From positions 671,501-735,500 of the forward strand of contig CP081098.1 of the NCBI GenBank assembly GCA_025141015.1: a stretch of DNA of 64,000 bases, given 5' to 3'. This document shows positions 8,214-17,975 of this stretch, one piece after another. The stretch comes from Rhodobacteraceae bacterium M382. GTDB lineage: Bacteria; Pseudomonadota; Alphaproteobacteria; Rhodobacterales; Rhodobacteraceae. The translations under genes and the position numbers were made by a program. The notes below the pieces were generated by a model. That model was not told the DNA's origin. It saw only the letters and a program-made list of their open reading frames with translations, and did no database searches. How positions within the stretch are numbered: position 1 is the first letter of the stretch; every line of letters starts with the position of its first letter.

Positions 8214-9554
8214 ATGAAGAAATTCGTGATGGCTGCTTTGGGCGGCACGCTGGCAGGGGTGATTGCCTCGACACAGGTGGCAGGCCCATTGCTGGCGCAA
8301 GAGAATGCGCGCAATTCCACCGTATATGAACAACTGGATCTGTTTGGCGACATCTTTGAACGGATCCGCGTTCAATATGTCGAAGAAGTCGACGAATCCG
8401 AGCTGATCGAAGCAGCCATTGGCGGCATGCTGGCATCGCTCGACCCGCATTCCAGCTATTTGTCGCCTGATGACGCCGCACAGATGCGGGTGCAAACGCG
8501 TGGCGAGTTCGGTGGTCTGGGGATCGAAGTCACCCAGGAAGAAGGTTTTGTCAAAGTGGTGTCACCGATTGATGGCACCCCAGCAGATGAAGCCGGGATA
8601 GAAGCCGGCGACTTTATCACCCATGTGGACAGCGAAAGCGTTCTGGGCCTGTCTCTGGACGAAGCCGTGGACCTGATGCGCGGGCCGGTTGGGTCGGAAA
8701 TCGTGATCACCGTGGTGCGCGAAGGGGAAGACGAACCCTTTGATGTGTCGATCATCCGCGACACGATCAAGCTGACCGCTGTGCGGGCCCGGACAGAAGG
8801 CAAGACAGCAGTTGTACGTGTGACCACCTTTAACGATCAGACCTATCCCAACCTGCAAAGCGGGCTGGAAGAACAGATCGAAGAGGCCGGGGGCATTGAA
8901 AACCTGAACGGCATTGTTCTGGATCTGCGCAACAACCCCGGCGGCCTGCTGACCCAGGCAATCAAGGTGTCCGATGGTTTCCTGAACAGCGGCGAAATCG
9001 TTTCGACCCGGGGTCGCAACCCCGAAGATGGTGAACGGTTCAATGCGACCGATGGCGATTTGGCCCAGGGACTGCCAATGGTGGTTCTGATCAACGGTGG
9101 GTCGGCTTCGGCGTCGGAAATCGTTGCTGGTGCCTTGCAGGATCACCGCCGGGCTATCGTGGTCGGTACCAAAAGCTTTGGCAAAGGATCGGTCCAGACA
9201 GTCATGCCGCTGCGTGGCGATGGTGCCATGCGTCTGACCACAGCGCGCTATTACACCCCGTCGGGCCGCTCGATCCAGGCATTGGGTGTCAGCCCGGACA
9301 TCGTGGTCGAACAGCCGCGCCGCGCCGACACCACCGAGGAGGAAGAGGACGCAACGTCGAAGCGCCGTACCCGGTCCGAGGCGGATCTGCGGGGACGTCT
9401 GAACAATGATAGCCTCAGCGAAGATGAAATCCGTCAAATCGAAGAGGATCGGGCCAAGGCCGAAGCCGCCGCCAAGCTGCGCGAGGACGATTACCAGCTT
9501 GCCTATGCGATCGACATCCTCAAGGGCCTGTCTGCGTTGGGCCCCAAAGAGTAA
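8214..9554 (+). CDS. ctpA: C-terminal processing peptidase (S41)
   Basis: Exported serine protease of the CtpA/Prc family that trims or degrades envelope proteins, including peptidoglycan hydrolases and their regulators. The 446-residue protein has an N-terminal hydrophobic signal (MKKFVMAALGGTLAGVIAST), a PDZ domain (about 95-175, beginning EFGGLGIEVTQEEGFVKV), and the S41 catalytic domain with the Ser in NGGSASASEIVAG and the Lys in TKSFGKGSVQT, forming the Ser-Lys dyad. The C-terminal tail (about 375-446) is highly charged. It is last in the gpmI-envC-ctpA operon and is followed by a strong terminator at 9578-9610. Confidence 0.96.
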   Translation: MKKFVMAALGGTLAGVIASTQVAGPLLAQENARNSTVYEQLDLFGDIFERIRVQYVEEVDESELIEAAIGGMLASLDPHSSYLSPDDAAQMRVQTRGEFGGLGIEVTQEEGFVKVVSPIDGTPADEAGIEAGDFITHVDSESVLGLSLDEAVDLMRGPVGSEIVITVVREGEDEPFDVSIIRDTIKLTAVRARTEGKTAVVRVTTFNDQTYPNLQSGLEEQIEEAGGIENLNGIVLDLRNNPGGLLTQAIKVSDGFLNSGEIVSTRGRNPEDGERFNATDGDLAQGLPMVVLINGGSASASEIVAGALQDHRRAIVVGTKSFGKGSVQTVMPLRGDGAMRLTTARYYTPSGRSIQALGVSPDIVVEQPRRADTTEEEEDATSKRRTRSEADLRGRLNNDSLSEDEIRQIEEDRAKAEAAAKLREDDYQLAYAIDILKGLSALGPKE

Positions 9555-9577
9555 TTTACACCTGAGTGTTTGAATTG

Positions 9578-9610
9578 GGGCCATGCATATTCATATGCGT
9601 GGCCCTTTTT
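9578..9610 (+). terminator. Rho-independent terminator after ctpA
   Basis: A 13-bp stem (GGGCCATGCATAT paired with ATATGCGTGGCCC, one G-T pair) with a 2-nt loop is followed directly by TTTTT. It closes the gpmI-envC-ctpA operon. Confidence 0.9.
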
Positions 9611-9690
9611 CATGTACGCCTGAAGCGGAAATTTAACAGTGCTGCCCGATTTTCGACGCCAAGAGGAAATGGCTTGGGGTATGAGGGGGC

Positions 9691-10755
9691 ATGTTGTTTG
9701 ACTTGCCTGATCCCCAAACCCTGTATTCAGCTCTGGTTGCCCGTGATCCCGCGTATGACGGGGTGGCGTATGTAGGCGTGACCAGTACCGGAATTTTCTG
9801 TCGCCTCAGTTGTCCGGCCCGACATCCCAAACCTGAAAACTGCCGGTTCTATGCAACGCCTTCCGAATGTATCGAATCCGGGTTTCGCCCGTGCAAACGC
9901 TGTCACCCCCTGGCCCCGATGGCGCAGAAAGACCCCATTGTGGCCCGGTTGCTGGACGCATTGGACAAGAGCCCGGCGTACCGGTGGAGCGAACAGGACA
10001 TTGTTCGGCTGGGATTGGATCTCTCGACTGTGCGCCGGGTGTTCAAGCGTCACTTTGGCATGACGTTTCTGGACATGGCGCGACACCGCCGCCTGCGCGA
10101 AGGGTTCACGACGTTGGGAGAAGGGGGGCGGGTGGTCGACGCCCAGGTGACGGCCGGGTTTGAATCTCCCAGCGCTTTTCGGGCGGCGTTTGCGCGTCTG
10201 CTGGGGCGGGCACCGTCGGCCTTCAGCGCCACCGCACTGCTTAAGGCGGACTGGATCGAGACTCCTTTGGGGGCGATGATCGGCGTCAGTTGCACCCACA
10301 GGTTGCATCTTTTGGAATTTATTGACCGCAAAGCTTTGCCGCGTGAGCTGAGCAAACTGGAAAAGGCTGTGCCTGGTGGAGTCGGTTTGGGACGATTGGG
10401 TCCCACTGATCAGATTGCGTCAGAGCTGGCCTCCTATTTCAGCGGAAACGCTGCACGTTTTGTGACACCGGTGCAGTTGCACGGCACGGCGTTCGAACGC
10501 GAAGTCTGGCGGGCCCTGATGCAGATTCCGGCCGGTGAGACCCGCAGCTATTCGCAACTGGCCCATGACATCGGCCGCCCCACCGCGACACGTGCCGTGG
10601 CGCGGGCCAATGGGGTCAATCAACTGGCCATCATCGTGCCCTGTCACCGTGTGTTGGGTGCAGACGGGGCATTGACCGGCTATGGCGGCGGGGTATGGCG
10701 CAAACAGCGTATGATCGAAATCGAGTCCGGCTTTGCTGCTGCGCGACGGTCGTGA
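9691..10755 (+). CDS. ada: Ada methyltransferase/transcription regulator
   Basis: Bifunctional DNA-repair protein of the adaptive response: the N-terminal domain takes methyl groups from phosphotriesters and becomes a transcription activator, and the C-terminal domain repairs O6-methylguanine. In 354 residues the zinc cysteines are C37, C41, C68 and C71 (GIFCRLSCPAR ... PCKRC), an AraC-type helix-turn-helix spans about 90-180, and the O6-alkylguanine transferase site IVPCHRVLGADG has its acceptor cysteine at C318. It is transcribed alone after the ctpA terminator; no alkB or alkA neighbour is present. Confidence 0.95.
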   Translation: MLFDLPDPQTLYSALVARDPAYDGVAYVGVTSTGIFCRLSCPARHPKPENCRFYATPSECIESGFRPCKRCHPLAPMAQKDPIVARLLDALDKSPAYRWSEQDIVRLGLDLSTVRRVFKRHFGMTFLDMARHRRLREGFTTLGEGGRVVDAQVTAGFESPSAFRAAFARLLGRAPSAFSATALLKADWIETPLGAMIGVSCTHRLHLLEFIDRKALPRELSKLEKAVPGGVGLGRLGPTDQIASELASYFSGNAARFVTPVQLHGTAFEREVWRALMQIPAGETRSYSQLAHDIGRPTATRAVARANGVNQLAIIVPCHRVLGADGALTGYGGGVWRKQRMIEIESGFAAARRS

Positions 10756-10763
10756 CCGGGAAC

Positions 10764-11141
10764 TTACATGGTTTCCAGGCAATGACGGCGGAACGCGCGT
10801 TTCAGCATGTCCAATTCGGCGCGCAGAAGCGATATTTCGGCCAACAGATCATCCGCTGCCGGATCGCCGCCGATCAGGTTGAAGGTGCCCAGCTTGGTAT
10901 CGGTATCTGTGTCAAAGATCAGAAAGGTCTGAACCCCATCGGCGATTGCCTCGGAGGGGATCGTGATCGTCAGTTTCCAGGTTTTGCCAGTTTCCCCGTC
11001 TTCCAGCGTGACCGTTTCCACAGGACGGTCCAGGCAGGTTACCCGAACGCTTGGCTTGACGCCGGTGTCCTGGGTCCCTTCCAGGCGACCTTCCCATTTC
11101 CCGTTGCGAAAGCGGATTTTGGTCAGTGTCAGGTCAGTCAT
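10764..11141 (-). CDS. Hypothetical protein next to DUF6478 gene
   Basis: A 125-residue protein of unknown function. The first 100 residues look like a beta-rich domain (LTLTKIRFRNGKWEGRLEG, VRVTCLDRP, TWKLTITIPSEAIADGVQTFLIFD), and the last 25 form a charged helix (LLAEISLLRAELDMLKRAF) that could mediate dimerisation. There is no signal peptide or membrane segment. The start MTDLTLTKIRF was chosen for the GAGGA site ahead of it. It begins just before the stop of the upstream DUF6478 gene (11152), so the two are probably co-expressed and may act together. Confidence 0.75.
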   Translation of the reverse strand: MTDLTLTKIRFRNGKWEGRLEGTQDTGVKPSVRVTCLDRPVETVTLEDGETGKTWKLTITIPSEAIADGVQTFLIFDTDTDTKLGTFNLIGGDPAADDLLAEISLLRAELDMLKRAFRRHCLETM

Positions 11142-11151
11142 TTCAAAATCC

Positions 11152-11913
11152 TCAGATAGCGGCGCGGCGGTGGCGGGCAAAGGTCAAGTCACGCAGGACC
11201 ACCTGGTTCATATCGGGAGCTTCAAAGATCAGGTCCAACCATATCTTGTCGATTCTCTTTTCATTCAGCCGGGAATAGGCGAGGTCGAATTCGACCATAA
11301 CGTCCTTTTCGTTCAGCGGCAGTTCGCGCACCAACTGTTCGGTATTGGGACCATGTTTGATGTTCAACCGGGCAAAGATTTCCAATGGTTTTTCGGTCTC
11401 GATGATCGTGTCGATGCGAAACAGATGCGCGCGGGTCATACCGCGTGTGGCATCGTCCGGGACATCAATCACCAATGACAGAAACGATCCATCGAATTTG
11501 AAAACATCCATCCGCAGCCCGTAGGCCGCCAGGTCTTCTTCGCGGGTGTTGCGCAACTGGCGCAGGGTCAGCTCCGAGAATTCGCAATCGTGAAATAGGG
11601 TGACTTCGCCGCCGAGGCTGGATTTGGTCGGTGCCGACGACAAACCCGGTGTCGGCAGTGGTCCGCGCCACAACTCAGGTCGCCATGACCAATCGGTGCC
11701 ATGTGGTTTCGAGAAATACGAGGTGCCGATCATCGGAAGCGCCAGCCGCCCTTCGGCAACATGTAGCAACCGATCCAGCTGTGTCCGAAGTGCCCGGGCA
11801 TGGTTGCGCTGCGTCCGGAGCATAGCCAGGTCAGTCACATTGGAATTCTTCGCAGCATTGCGCCATCGCTTCAGCGCGCGCTGATGAAACAACAGATCCA
11901 GAATCTTGCCCAT
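11152..11913 (-). CDS. DUF6478 family protein
   Basis: A 253-residue protein of a family largely confined to Rhodobacterales. Family features are an N-terminal basic helix (MGKILDLLFHQRALKRW), the stretch GRLALPMIGTSYFSKPHGTDWSWRPELW, and a beta-rich C-terminal half ending DLIFEAPDMNQVVLRDLTFARH. The pattern of repeated strands and the FHDC / FDGSFLSLVIDVP segments resembles a carbohydrate-binding-like sandwich, but no enzyme motif is evident and function is unknown. It is the first gene of a two-gene operon with the 125-residue hypothetical protein. Confidence 0.8.
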   Translation of the reverse strand: MGKILDLLFHQRALKRWRNAAKNSNVTDLAMLRTQRNHARALRTQLDRLLHVAEGRLALPMIGTSYFSKPHGTDWSWRPELWRGPLPTPGLSSAPTKSSLGGEVTLFHDCEFSELTLRQLRNTREEDLAAYGLRMDVFKFDGSFLSLVIDVPDDATRGMTRAHLFRIDTIIETEKPLEIFARLNIKHGPNTEQLVRELPLNEKDVMVEFDLAYSRLNEKRIDKIWLDLIFEAPDMNQVVLRDLTFARHRRAAI

Positions 11914-11997
11914 ATCATCCCCGAGTTATCCGCTGGCCCGCCATTCGGTGTGGTCGAAGCAAACTGTTTTATACAGTGACTAAGTGACCAAAGGCTT

Positions 11998-12732
11998 TCA
12001 GTCAAACAACGCGACGATCTTTCCGCCCGTTGCAGCGCGATTGCCAGCGGAATGTGGCCGCAGCAAAGGGCGCAGGCCGGAGGCCTTTTTTGAGCCCCGC
12101 AATGCAGGCGGAACCGGCTGTGTGGGAAGTTGGCTGGAGGCGCGGGTCTCGCGGGTCAATTCGGTCAACAGGCGGGCTCCGCGTGATGCCTGGGGCGAGC
12201 TGCCTTCGGGAGCATAAAGCGCCAGTGCCACCAAATGTCCATTCACCGAAAAGGCCGCGCGCCAATGTTGCGGGCTGGCTCCATCAATGCCGGGTTCGGC
12301 GCTGCGCAATCGGATCATCGGTGGATCGCTGTCCGGTCGACGGTCCAGGATATCTTCGGTGGTGGCCAGTCGCTCCAGATCAGCAAGCGTGGGTTGACTG
12401 GCGTCCGGCCGTCGCCCGACCATGACCGAAATCAGAGCGGGTTCGCGGGAGGCAAAAAAGCCATTGGCACCCACCATATCGCAGCGTGCAATCAAGACAA
12501 AGTCGTCTTCGCTGGAAAACTGGATGGTATCCGCGGCAATGCAATACCCTCGTGGTGCCGAGATGACGACGCGTCCTTTGGCCAGGCTGGCTTGGCGTAA
12601 TTCACTATTGGATACTGATCTGGAATGGAGCCGGTCCGAGACAAAGGAACGTTTGGCCGGAGCCGAACACGCGGCAAGTGTGGCGATGAACGCAAGCCCA
12701 CACAAAGTTTTGATGACGGAACCGGTATTCAA
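11998..12732 (-). CDS. Putative lipoprotein
   Basis: A 244-residue protein with no known family. Near its N-terminus is a lipoprotein signal: a hydrophobic run ending in the lipobox IATLAAC followed by SAPAK, so it is probably anchored to a membrane from the periplasm. No ATG is available near the signal; a TTG at 12732 with AAAGG seven bases ahead gives LNTGSVIKTLCG as a normal-sized signal region and is preferred to a start at 12870. The mature part contains a segment VVISAPRGYCIAADTIQ with paired cysteines (also LIARCDM) that may form a disulfide. The C-terminal region is basic and low in complexity. Confidence 0.7.
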   Translation of the reverse strand: MNTGSVIKTLCGLAFIATLAACSAPAKRSFVSDRLHSRSVSNSELRQASLAKGRVVISAPRGYCIAADTIQFSSEDDFVLIARCDMVGANGFFASREPALISVMVGRRPDASQPTLADLERLATTEDILDRRPDSDPPMIRLRSAEPGIDGASPQHWRAAFSVNGHLVALALYAPEGSSPQASRGARLLTELTRETRASSQLPTQPVPPALRGSKKASGLRPLLRPHSAGNRAATGGKIVALFD

Positions 12733-12962
12733 ACCCTGTGCCTTTGCTATGGAACGTGGAACCAGACCAGAAGGCCATTCGGGATAAATCAACCTCCAAA
12801 GACTTAACCGTGGTGCGTTAACCACACAAGAGTGTTGAGGAAATCTGAATATGACAACCTTGTAAAACACCGGCCCAATGCTTACCGTCTTAGGGTTCCG
12901 ACGGCACCGGTCAACAGGCGCATATTCGGGATGTTAATCTGCAAATCAGGCAAGGATCGGGT

Positions 12963-15900
12963 ATGGAACCCACCCTGTTTTCATTCATTTGGAAATACTC
13001 GAAACGGCAACAGCTGGTATTGCTGGGGCTGACGATTCTCACGTTTCCCTTTATTTATGCGACGCTGGAATTACCCAAACGTATTATCAACGATGCTATC
13101 GGGATGCAGGCGGCATCCTATGATGTGCTCGGATTTGAATTGGGTCAGACACAGTATCTGATGTTGCTGTGTGTGGCATTTCTGGGTGCCGTGCTGGCAG
13201 CCGGGATGCTCAAGATGCGGCTGAACACCATGAAAGGTGTTCTGGCCGAACGGATGTTGCGGCGGCTGCGGTATTCGCTGATCGCCCGCATGATGCGGTT
13301 TCCCAAACCCTATTTTCAGAAAACGTCGCAGGGCGAACTGGTATCGATGATCACCTCCGAAGCCGAACCCATGGGGGGGTTGATGGGGGATGCCGTGGCC
13401 CAGCCCGTGTTCCAGGCCGGACAGATGCTGACCATTGTGACGTTTCTGTTCATGCAAAGTGTCTGGTTCGGATTGGCATCGGTGATGCTGATCCCTCTGC
13501 AGGCCTGGGTGATCCCGCGCCTGCAGCGCCAGATCAATCTTTTGAACAAGGAACGCATTCAGGAAGTCCGTCATCTGGCTTCGGAAATCGGCGAAAGCGC
13601 TGCAGGCATCAGCGATTTGCGTTCGAACGGCGGATGGCGGTTTCGGCTGGCGTTGATCTCGGATCGGTTGGGGCGGCTGTTCGACATCCGGTTCAAGATT
13701 TACCGCAAGAAGTTCTTTATGAAGTTCTTGAACAACTTGATCACTCAGCTGACACCGTTTCTGTTTTATTCGGTCGGTGGTTATCTGGTGATCAAGGGTG
13801 AGATCACCGTGGGGGCGTTGGTCGCGGCGTTAGGGGCTTACAAGGATCTTAGCGCCCCTTGGAAGGAATTGCTGACTTTCTACAATCAAATCCAGGACAT
13901 GTCGTTGCGCTGGACGGTTGTGACGGAACGGTTCGCCCCCCGCAACATGGTGCCTGAAAAGCTGTTCCAGGGGGAGCCGGACAGTATTCCGCATCTGACG
14001 GGGTCCGTGGTGCTGGACGATGTGACCGTGCGGGATGCAGACGGGAATACCATCCTCGAAGACATCTCGTTGAAGATTCCGCCGGGGGCGAGGGTGGCCA
14101 TCAAAAGCCCTGTGCCGGCTGAACGGGCAGCCTTTGCGCAGTTGTTGACCCGTGAGGTCGTCCCGTCACACGGGACGGTTACCCTCTCCGGGCACAAGTT
14201 GAACGATCTGCATCAGGCAGTGATTGCCGCGCGTGTTGGATATGCGCATTCGCGCCCTTATCTGTTTGACGGCACGTTGGGCGATAACCTGATGATGTCG
14301 CTCAAGACACACCCGCACACCGGATTGCCTCTAACACGCGAAGAAGAACGCAGGCTGAACGAAGCAAAACGATCCGGGAACAGCGAATATCTGCTGGATT
14401 CGGATTGGATCAACCCGGATCTGGCCGAACTCAGCGACCGAGAATCCATTTGTGATTGGTGGTTCCAACTGGTTCAGGCGATGGGCATTGATGAACAGCA
14501 TTTCCGCCGCACTCTTTTGTCACGTCTTGATGAGGCCAAGCATCGGGATCTGGTTCGTGAAATCATTGCCCTGCGGCCAGTGGTGCATGAAAAACTGAAA
14601 CAGGCCGGGCTGGATGATTTGGTGTTTCGCTTTGATCCTGAACAGTTCAACCCCGCTGTTCCATTGGGCGGCAACCTGCTGTTTGCTTCACCCACGCGTG
14701 AGATTTCCCAGGAAGCATTGGCGATGGAGACCGGCTTTTACGAGCTGATGCAAGAACTGGGTATGGCGCGCGAAGGTATGGAAATTTCGTTGGGCGTGAT
14801 GGAAACCCTGCAGCATACCTTTGGCCAGGAAGACACCGACCACCCGTTGTTTCGCCGGCTGGGGCTGGAACCTGAAATGTATCGGCGGCTCAGCGATATC
14901 GTGAACCGTCGCAAGGAAGTCGGCGAAAGCAAGCTGAGCCGGGATGATCGCGCTTTGTTGATGACGGTCCCCTTCCTGTTGACGGCTGAACAGATCGGTG
15001 CTGCTTTCCCGGAAGAATACAAACAGAAGATTTTGGATATCCGTGCCAGCAGCGGGCCGCGTATTCTGGCGTCCACCGGGGACATGTTCCGCCGGGTCGC
15101 ACCTGATACCTATGTGCCGCGGCTGACGGTTCTAGAAAACCTGCTGTACGGTCGGATTTCGTTGCGGGCAGGTGCACGGGCGCAGATGATAGAAGACATC
15201 GCCGCCGAAGTCCTGAACGCGCATGGGCTGCGCCAGCCGATTGCTGCCGTTCTGTTTGACCTCAAGACCGGCTTGGGTGGCTCCAACCTGCCCACAGTGT
15301 TCCAGGAACGCGCGGCGTTTTCGCGGGCGGGAATCAAACGCCCGGACATACTGGTCATGGATACGGTTCTGGCCAGTCATGACGCCGAAAGCCGCCTGCA
15401 GACCCGTCACCAGCTGCGTGAGTTGCTGCCACGTTCGATCATGATCTTTCTCGAAGAGCAATTCGCTCATCCCGAAAGATATGATCTGTTCGTGGAAATC
15501 AAGAACGGTCGGGTGGACGGTGTGAAGCGAACGCAACAGGCGATGGGTGCGGATACTGCAACTGCGGATCTTCAACGCAAGATCGCGGCGATCACGTCGA
15601 ACGATCTGTTTGCCCGTCTCGATGAGCGCAACCAAAGACTGCTCGCTTTTTCGGGGCAGTGGGTTAACGTTTCAGCCGGGCACCGGTTGTTCAGAGCAAA
15701 TGAAGTTGCCGATTCTGCCTATTTGTGTGTTTCGGGCGCTGCGGAATTGCGGTGGCCGGGGAGCAGACCTGACGACCCTGCATTGACCGTCATTGAACCC
15801 GGGCGTCTGATTGGAGATTTGACGATCCTGACAGGTGGGGTCCGGCGCATGGATCTGACGTCCACTACAGAAAGTTGCTTCTTGCGTTTGGGGGCCGAAG

Positions 15901-16094
15901 AATTCAGGGCGGTCATCGAAAACGATGCCAATGTTGCAGTGGCCATGTTGGAGACCGTGGCAGGCCATCTGGAAACAGTTGGCCGCGCGTTGGAGTCGAT
16001 GGATATTGATTTGGCGAGCGTGATCCGCAAAGGGTGGGACATCAAGACCGAAGATGCCCAAGACAGTGTGAGTGGACAGGATGTCGGGACCTAG
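12963..16094 (+). CDS. ABC-exporter-like protein, degenerate ATPase, cNMP domain
   Basis: A 1043-residue inner-membrane protein with three parts. Residues about 1-320 are a type I ABC-exporter transmembrane domain. Residues about 346-870 correspond to a nucleotide-binding domain that lacks the catalytic motifs: at the Walker A position stands VAIKSPVPAERAAF instead of GxxGxGKST, the signature region reads GLGGSNLPTVFQERAAFSRA, and the Walker B segment RPDILVMDTVLASHD has Thr for the catalytic Glu. Between the front and back of this domain lie about 300 extra residues, including a second segment TVLENLLYGR that mimics the NBD helical part. Residues about 880-1010 form a cyclic-nucleotide-binding domain (FLRLGAEEF tail). 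A CPBP protease gene overlaps its end. ATP-driven transport seems unlikely; a sensory or scaffold role is inference. Confidence 0.85.
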   Translation: MEPTLFSFIWKYSKRQQLVLLGLTILTFPFIYATLELPKRIINDAIGMQAASYDVLGFELGQTQYLMLLCVAFLGAVLAAGMLKMRLNTMKGVLAERMLRRLRYSLIARMMRFPKPYFQKTSQGELVSMITSEAEPMGGLMGDAVAQPVFQAGQMLTIVTFLFMQSVWFGLASVMLIPLQAWVIPRLQRQINLLNKERIQEVRHLASEIGESAAGISDLRSNGGWRFRLALISDRLGRLFDIRFKIYRKKFFMKFLNNLITQLTPFLFYSVGGYLVIKGEITVGALVAALGAYKDLSAPWKELLTFYNQIQDMSLRWTVVTERFAPRNMVPEKLFQGEPDSIPHLTGSVVLDDVTVRDADGNTILEDISLKIPPGARVAIKSPVPAERAAFAQLLTREVVPSHGTVTLSGHKLNDLHQAVIAARVGYAHSRPYLFDGTLGDNLMMSLKTHPHTGLPLTREEERRLNEAKRSGNSEYLLDSDWINPDLAELSDRESICDWWFQLVQAMGIDEQHFRRTLLSRLDEAKHRDLVREIIALRPVVHEKLKQAGLDDLVFRFDPEQFNPAVPLGGNLLFASPTREISQEALAMETGFYELMQELGMAREGMEISLGVMETLQHTFGQEDTDHPLFRRLGLEPEMYRRLSDIVNRRKEVGESKLSRDDRALLMTVPFLLTAEQIGAAFPEEYKQKILDIRASSGPRILASTGDMFRRVAPDTYVPRLTVLENLLYGRISLRAGARAQMIEDIAAEVLNAHGLRQPIAAVLFDLKTGLGGSNLPTVFQERAAFSRAGIKRPDILVMDTVLASHDAESRLQTRHQLRELLPRSIMIFLEEQFAHPERYDLFVEIKNGRVDGVKRTQQAMGADTATADLQRKIAAITSNDLFARLDERNQRLLAFSGQWVNVSAGHRLFRANEVADSAYLCVSGAAELRWPGSRPDDPALTVIEPGRLIGDLTILTGGVRRMDLTSTTESCFLRLGAEEFRAVIENDANVAVAMLETVAGHLETVGRALESMDIDLASVIRKGWDIKTEDAQDSVSGQDVGT

Positions 16095-16971
16095 CGCGTA
16101 TCAGCCACAGGAAGCACGGATTGCCGCTTTGCGGGGGCGGGCGGAACTGTGGCGGACCGGAGTAACGTTGGCTGTCATTGCGGTGACGACCGTTGGTCTT
16201 AGTCTGGCTTTCAGCGCTGTGATCAAACAGCTGACGCCACCGCAATGGAGTTCGGATCTGGCGCTGGGCGCAACACCCGGAGCGTTGCTGGTGTTATTGG
16301 GTAGTTTTGGGTTCAGCATCATTGGCGTGCACCTGGGCGTTCGTCTGGTACAACACCGATCCGTGTTTGATCTGATTGGTCCAATGGGGGTGTTCTGGCG
16401 GCAATTTGGTCGGGTTTTGCTGTACCTTTTGGCCCTGACATTTGTCCTGGGCATGTTGCCGCCCTATTCGGTCGGCGAACCGCTGGTTCCCAATCTGCCG
16501 ATTGATCGGTGGTTGGCGCTTCTGCCTTTGTCGCTTGCGGCCTTGTTGATCCAGACCGGTGCCGAAGAAATCTTGTTTCGCGGTTTCGCCCAGCAATCAC
16601 TTGCGGCGCGGTTCCGCTCGAAATGGGTGTTCCTGCTGGCCCCGTCTCTTCTGTTTGCCTTGGGGCACTACATTCCGGCGCAGGCGGGCGACAATGCCCT
16701 TTTGGTGGCTGTTTGGGCCGGTGTTTTTGGGTTGGTTGCTGCGGATTTGACCGCCCGCTCTGGAACCCTGGGACCGGCCATCGCCATGCATTTCTTCAAT
16801 AATACCACAGCTGTTCTGATCGTCTCTACCCCAGGAGAGCTGAGCGGCCTGTCGCTTTATCTGTTTCCATATGAACTCACGGACACCCAGGCCGTGCGTC
16901 CCTGGCTGATCGTCGACCTTGCAATTATCGGTGTCAGCTGGCTTGTTGCGCGTCTTGCCATTCGCCGCTGA
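16081..16971 (+). CDS. CPBP family intramembrane protease
   Basis: A 296-residue multi-pass membrane protein of the CPBP/Rce1-like family, intramembrane glutamic peptidases or bacteriocin-immunity-type proteins. The three family motifs are present within membrane helices: EEILFRGF near 161-168, FALGHYIP, and HFFNNTTA. About seven to eight hydrophobic segments are visible. The start [12 protein letters not shown] at 16081 lies inside the 3' end of the preceding ABC-like gene, so translation is probably coupled and the products may act together. Substrates are unknown. Confidence 0.88.
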   Translation: MSGPSAYQPQEARIAALRGRAELWRTGVTLAVIAVTTVGLSLAFSAVIKQLTPPQWSSDLALGATPGALLVLLGSFGFSIIGVHLGVRLVQHRSVFDLIGPMGVFWRQFGRVLLYLLALTFVLGMLPPYSVGEPLVPNLPIDRWLALLPLSLAALLIQTGAEEILFRGFAQQSLAARFRSKWVFLLAPSLLFALGHYIPAQAGDNALLVAVWAGVFGLVAADLTARSGTLGPAIAMHFFNNTTAVLIVSTPGELSGLSLYLFPYELTDTQAVRPWLIVDLAIIGVSWLVARLAIRR

Positions 16972-17030
16972 TTGCAATTGTTGTCACAGACGCTTATTTG
17001 AGCGCAGAACCGCCCCAGCAGAGGCCCGCC

Positions 17031-17975
17031 ATGAACTGGATCACAAATTACGTTCGCCCCCGGATCAACTCGATCTTTTCGCGTCGCGAAGTCCCCGAAA
17101 ACCTGTGGCAGAAATGCGATGAATGCGGGACCATGCTGTTCCACCGCGAACTCAGCGACAACCAGAACGTCTGCACCAGTTGTGGCCATCATATGGGCAT
17201 CACACCGCGTGCCCGGTTTGATGCGCTGTTTGATGGCGGTATCTTCACCGAGGTCGATGTGCCTGAACCCACTGCTGATCCGCTGAAATTCAAGGATCAG
17301 AAAAAATATCCTGATCGGATGAAGGCGGCACAGAAATCCACGGGTGAAAAAGAGGCGATGCTGGTTGCCACCGGTGAAATCGGACGCACTCCGATCGTCG
17401 CTGCGGCCCAGGACTTTTCCTTCATGGGGGGGTCGATGGGCATGTATGTGGGCAACGCGATTATTGCCGCCGCCGAAAGGGCCGTGGAACTCGGTCGCCC
17501 CTTGATCCTGTTTTCGGCTGCAGGTGGCGCGCGCATGCAGGAGGGCATCCTGTCCTTGATGCAGATGCCACGCACCACTGTGGCTATTCAGATGCTCAAG
17601 GAAGCAGGCCTGCCTTATATTGTGGTTCTGACCCACCCAACCACCGGCGGGGTGACGGCCTCTTATGCAATGCTGGGGGATGTCCAGATCGCGGAACCCA
17701 ATGCGTTGATCTGTTTTGCCGGCCCGCGGGTGATTGAACAGACCATCCGGGAAAAGCTGCCCGAAGGGTTCCAGCGCGCTGAATACCTGCTGGATCACGG
17801 GATGTTGGATCGGGTAACGCCACGCACGCAAATGCGGGAAGAGCTGATCACCATCACCCGGATGTTGCTGAACCAACCGCCCGCGATCAAGGGCGATTTG
17901 CCCGCCCCTGATGAAACCGAAATGGCAATACCGCAGCCATCCAACGAACAGCCCGCCGAGGCCAAACCCGAATGA
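17031..17975 (+). CDS. accD: Acetyl-CoA carboxylase carboxyltransferase beta
   Basis: Cytosolic subunit of acetyl-CoA carboxylase that, with AccA, transfers CO2 from carboxybiotin to acetyl-CoA to make malonyl-CoA for fatty acid synthesis. The 314-residue chain has the zinc ribbon with C29, C32, C48 and C51 ([12 protein letters not shown] ... CTSCGHH) and the crotonase-like core ([42 protein letters not shown]). The ATG at 17031 with GAGG upstream gives the usual family N-terminus [12 protein letters not shown]. folC overlaps its stop by four bases, an accD-folC pairing common in proteobacteria. Confidence 0.97.
   Translation: MNWITNYVRPRINSIFSRREVPENLWQKCDECGTMLFHRELSDNQNVCTSCGHHMGITPRARFDALFDGGIFTEVDVPEPTADPLKFKDQKKYPDRMKAAQKSTGEKEAMLVATGEIGRTPIVAAAQDFSFMGGSMGMYVGNAIIAAAERAVELGRPLILFSAAGGARMQEGILSLMQMPRTTVAIQMLKEAGLPYIVVLTHPTTGGVTASYAMLGDVQIAEPNALICFAGPRVIEQTIREKLPEGFQRAEYLLDHGMLDRVTPRTQMREELITITRMLLNQPPAIKGDLPAPDETEMAIPQPSNEQPAEAKPE

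Noticed and set aside
12804-12821. Two TTAA(CC) half-sites resembling a CtrA box upstream of the ABC-like gene
   Set aside because: Spacing between TTAA cores is 10 bp rather than the 7 bp of the CtrA consensus, so the match is probably accidental.
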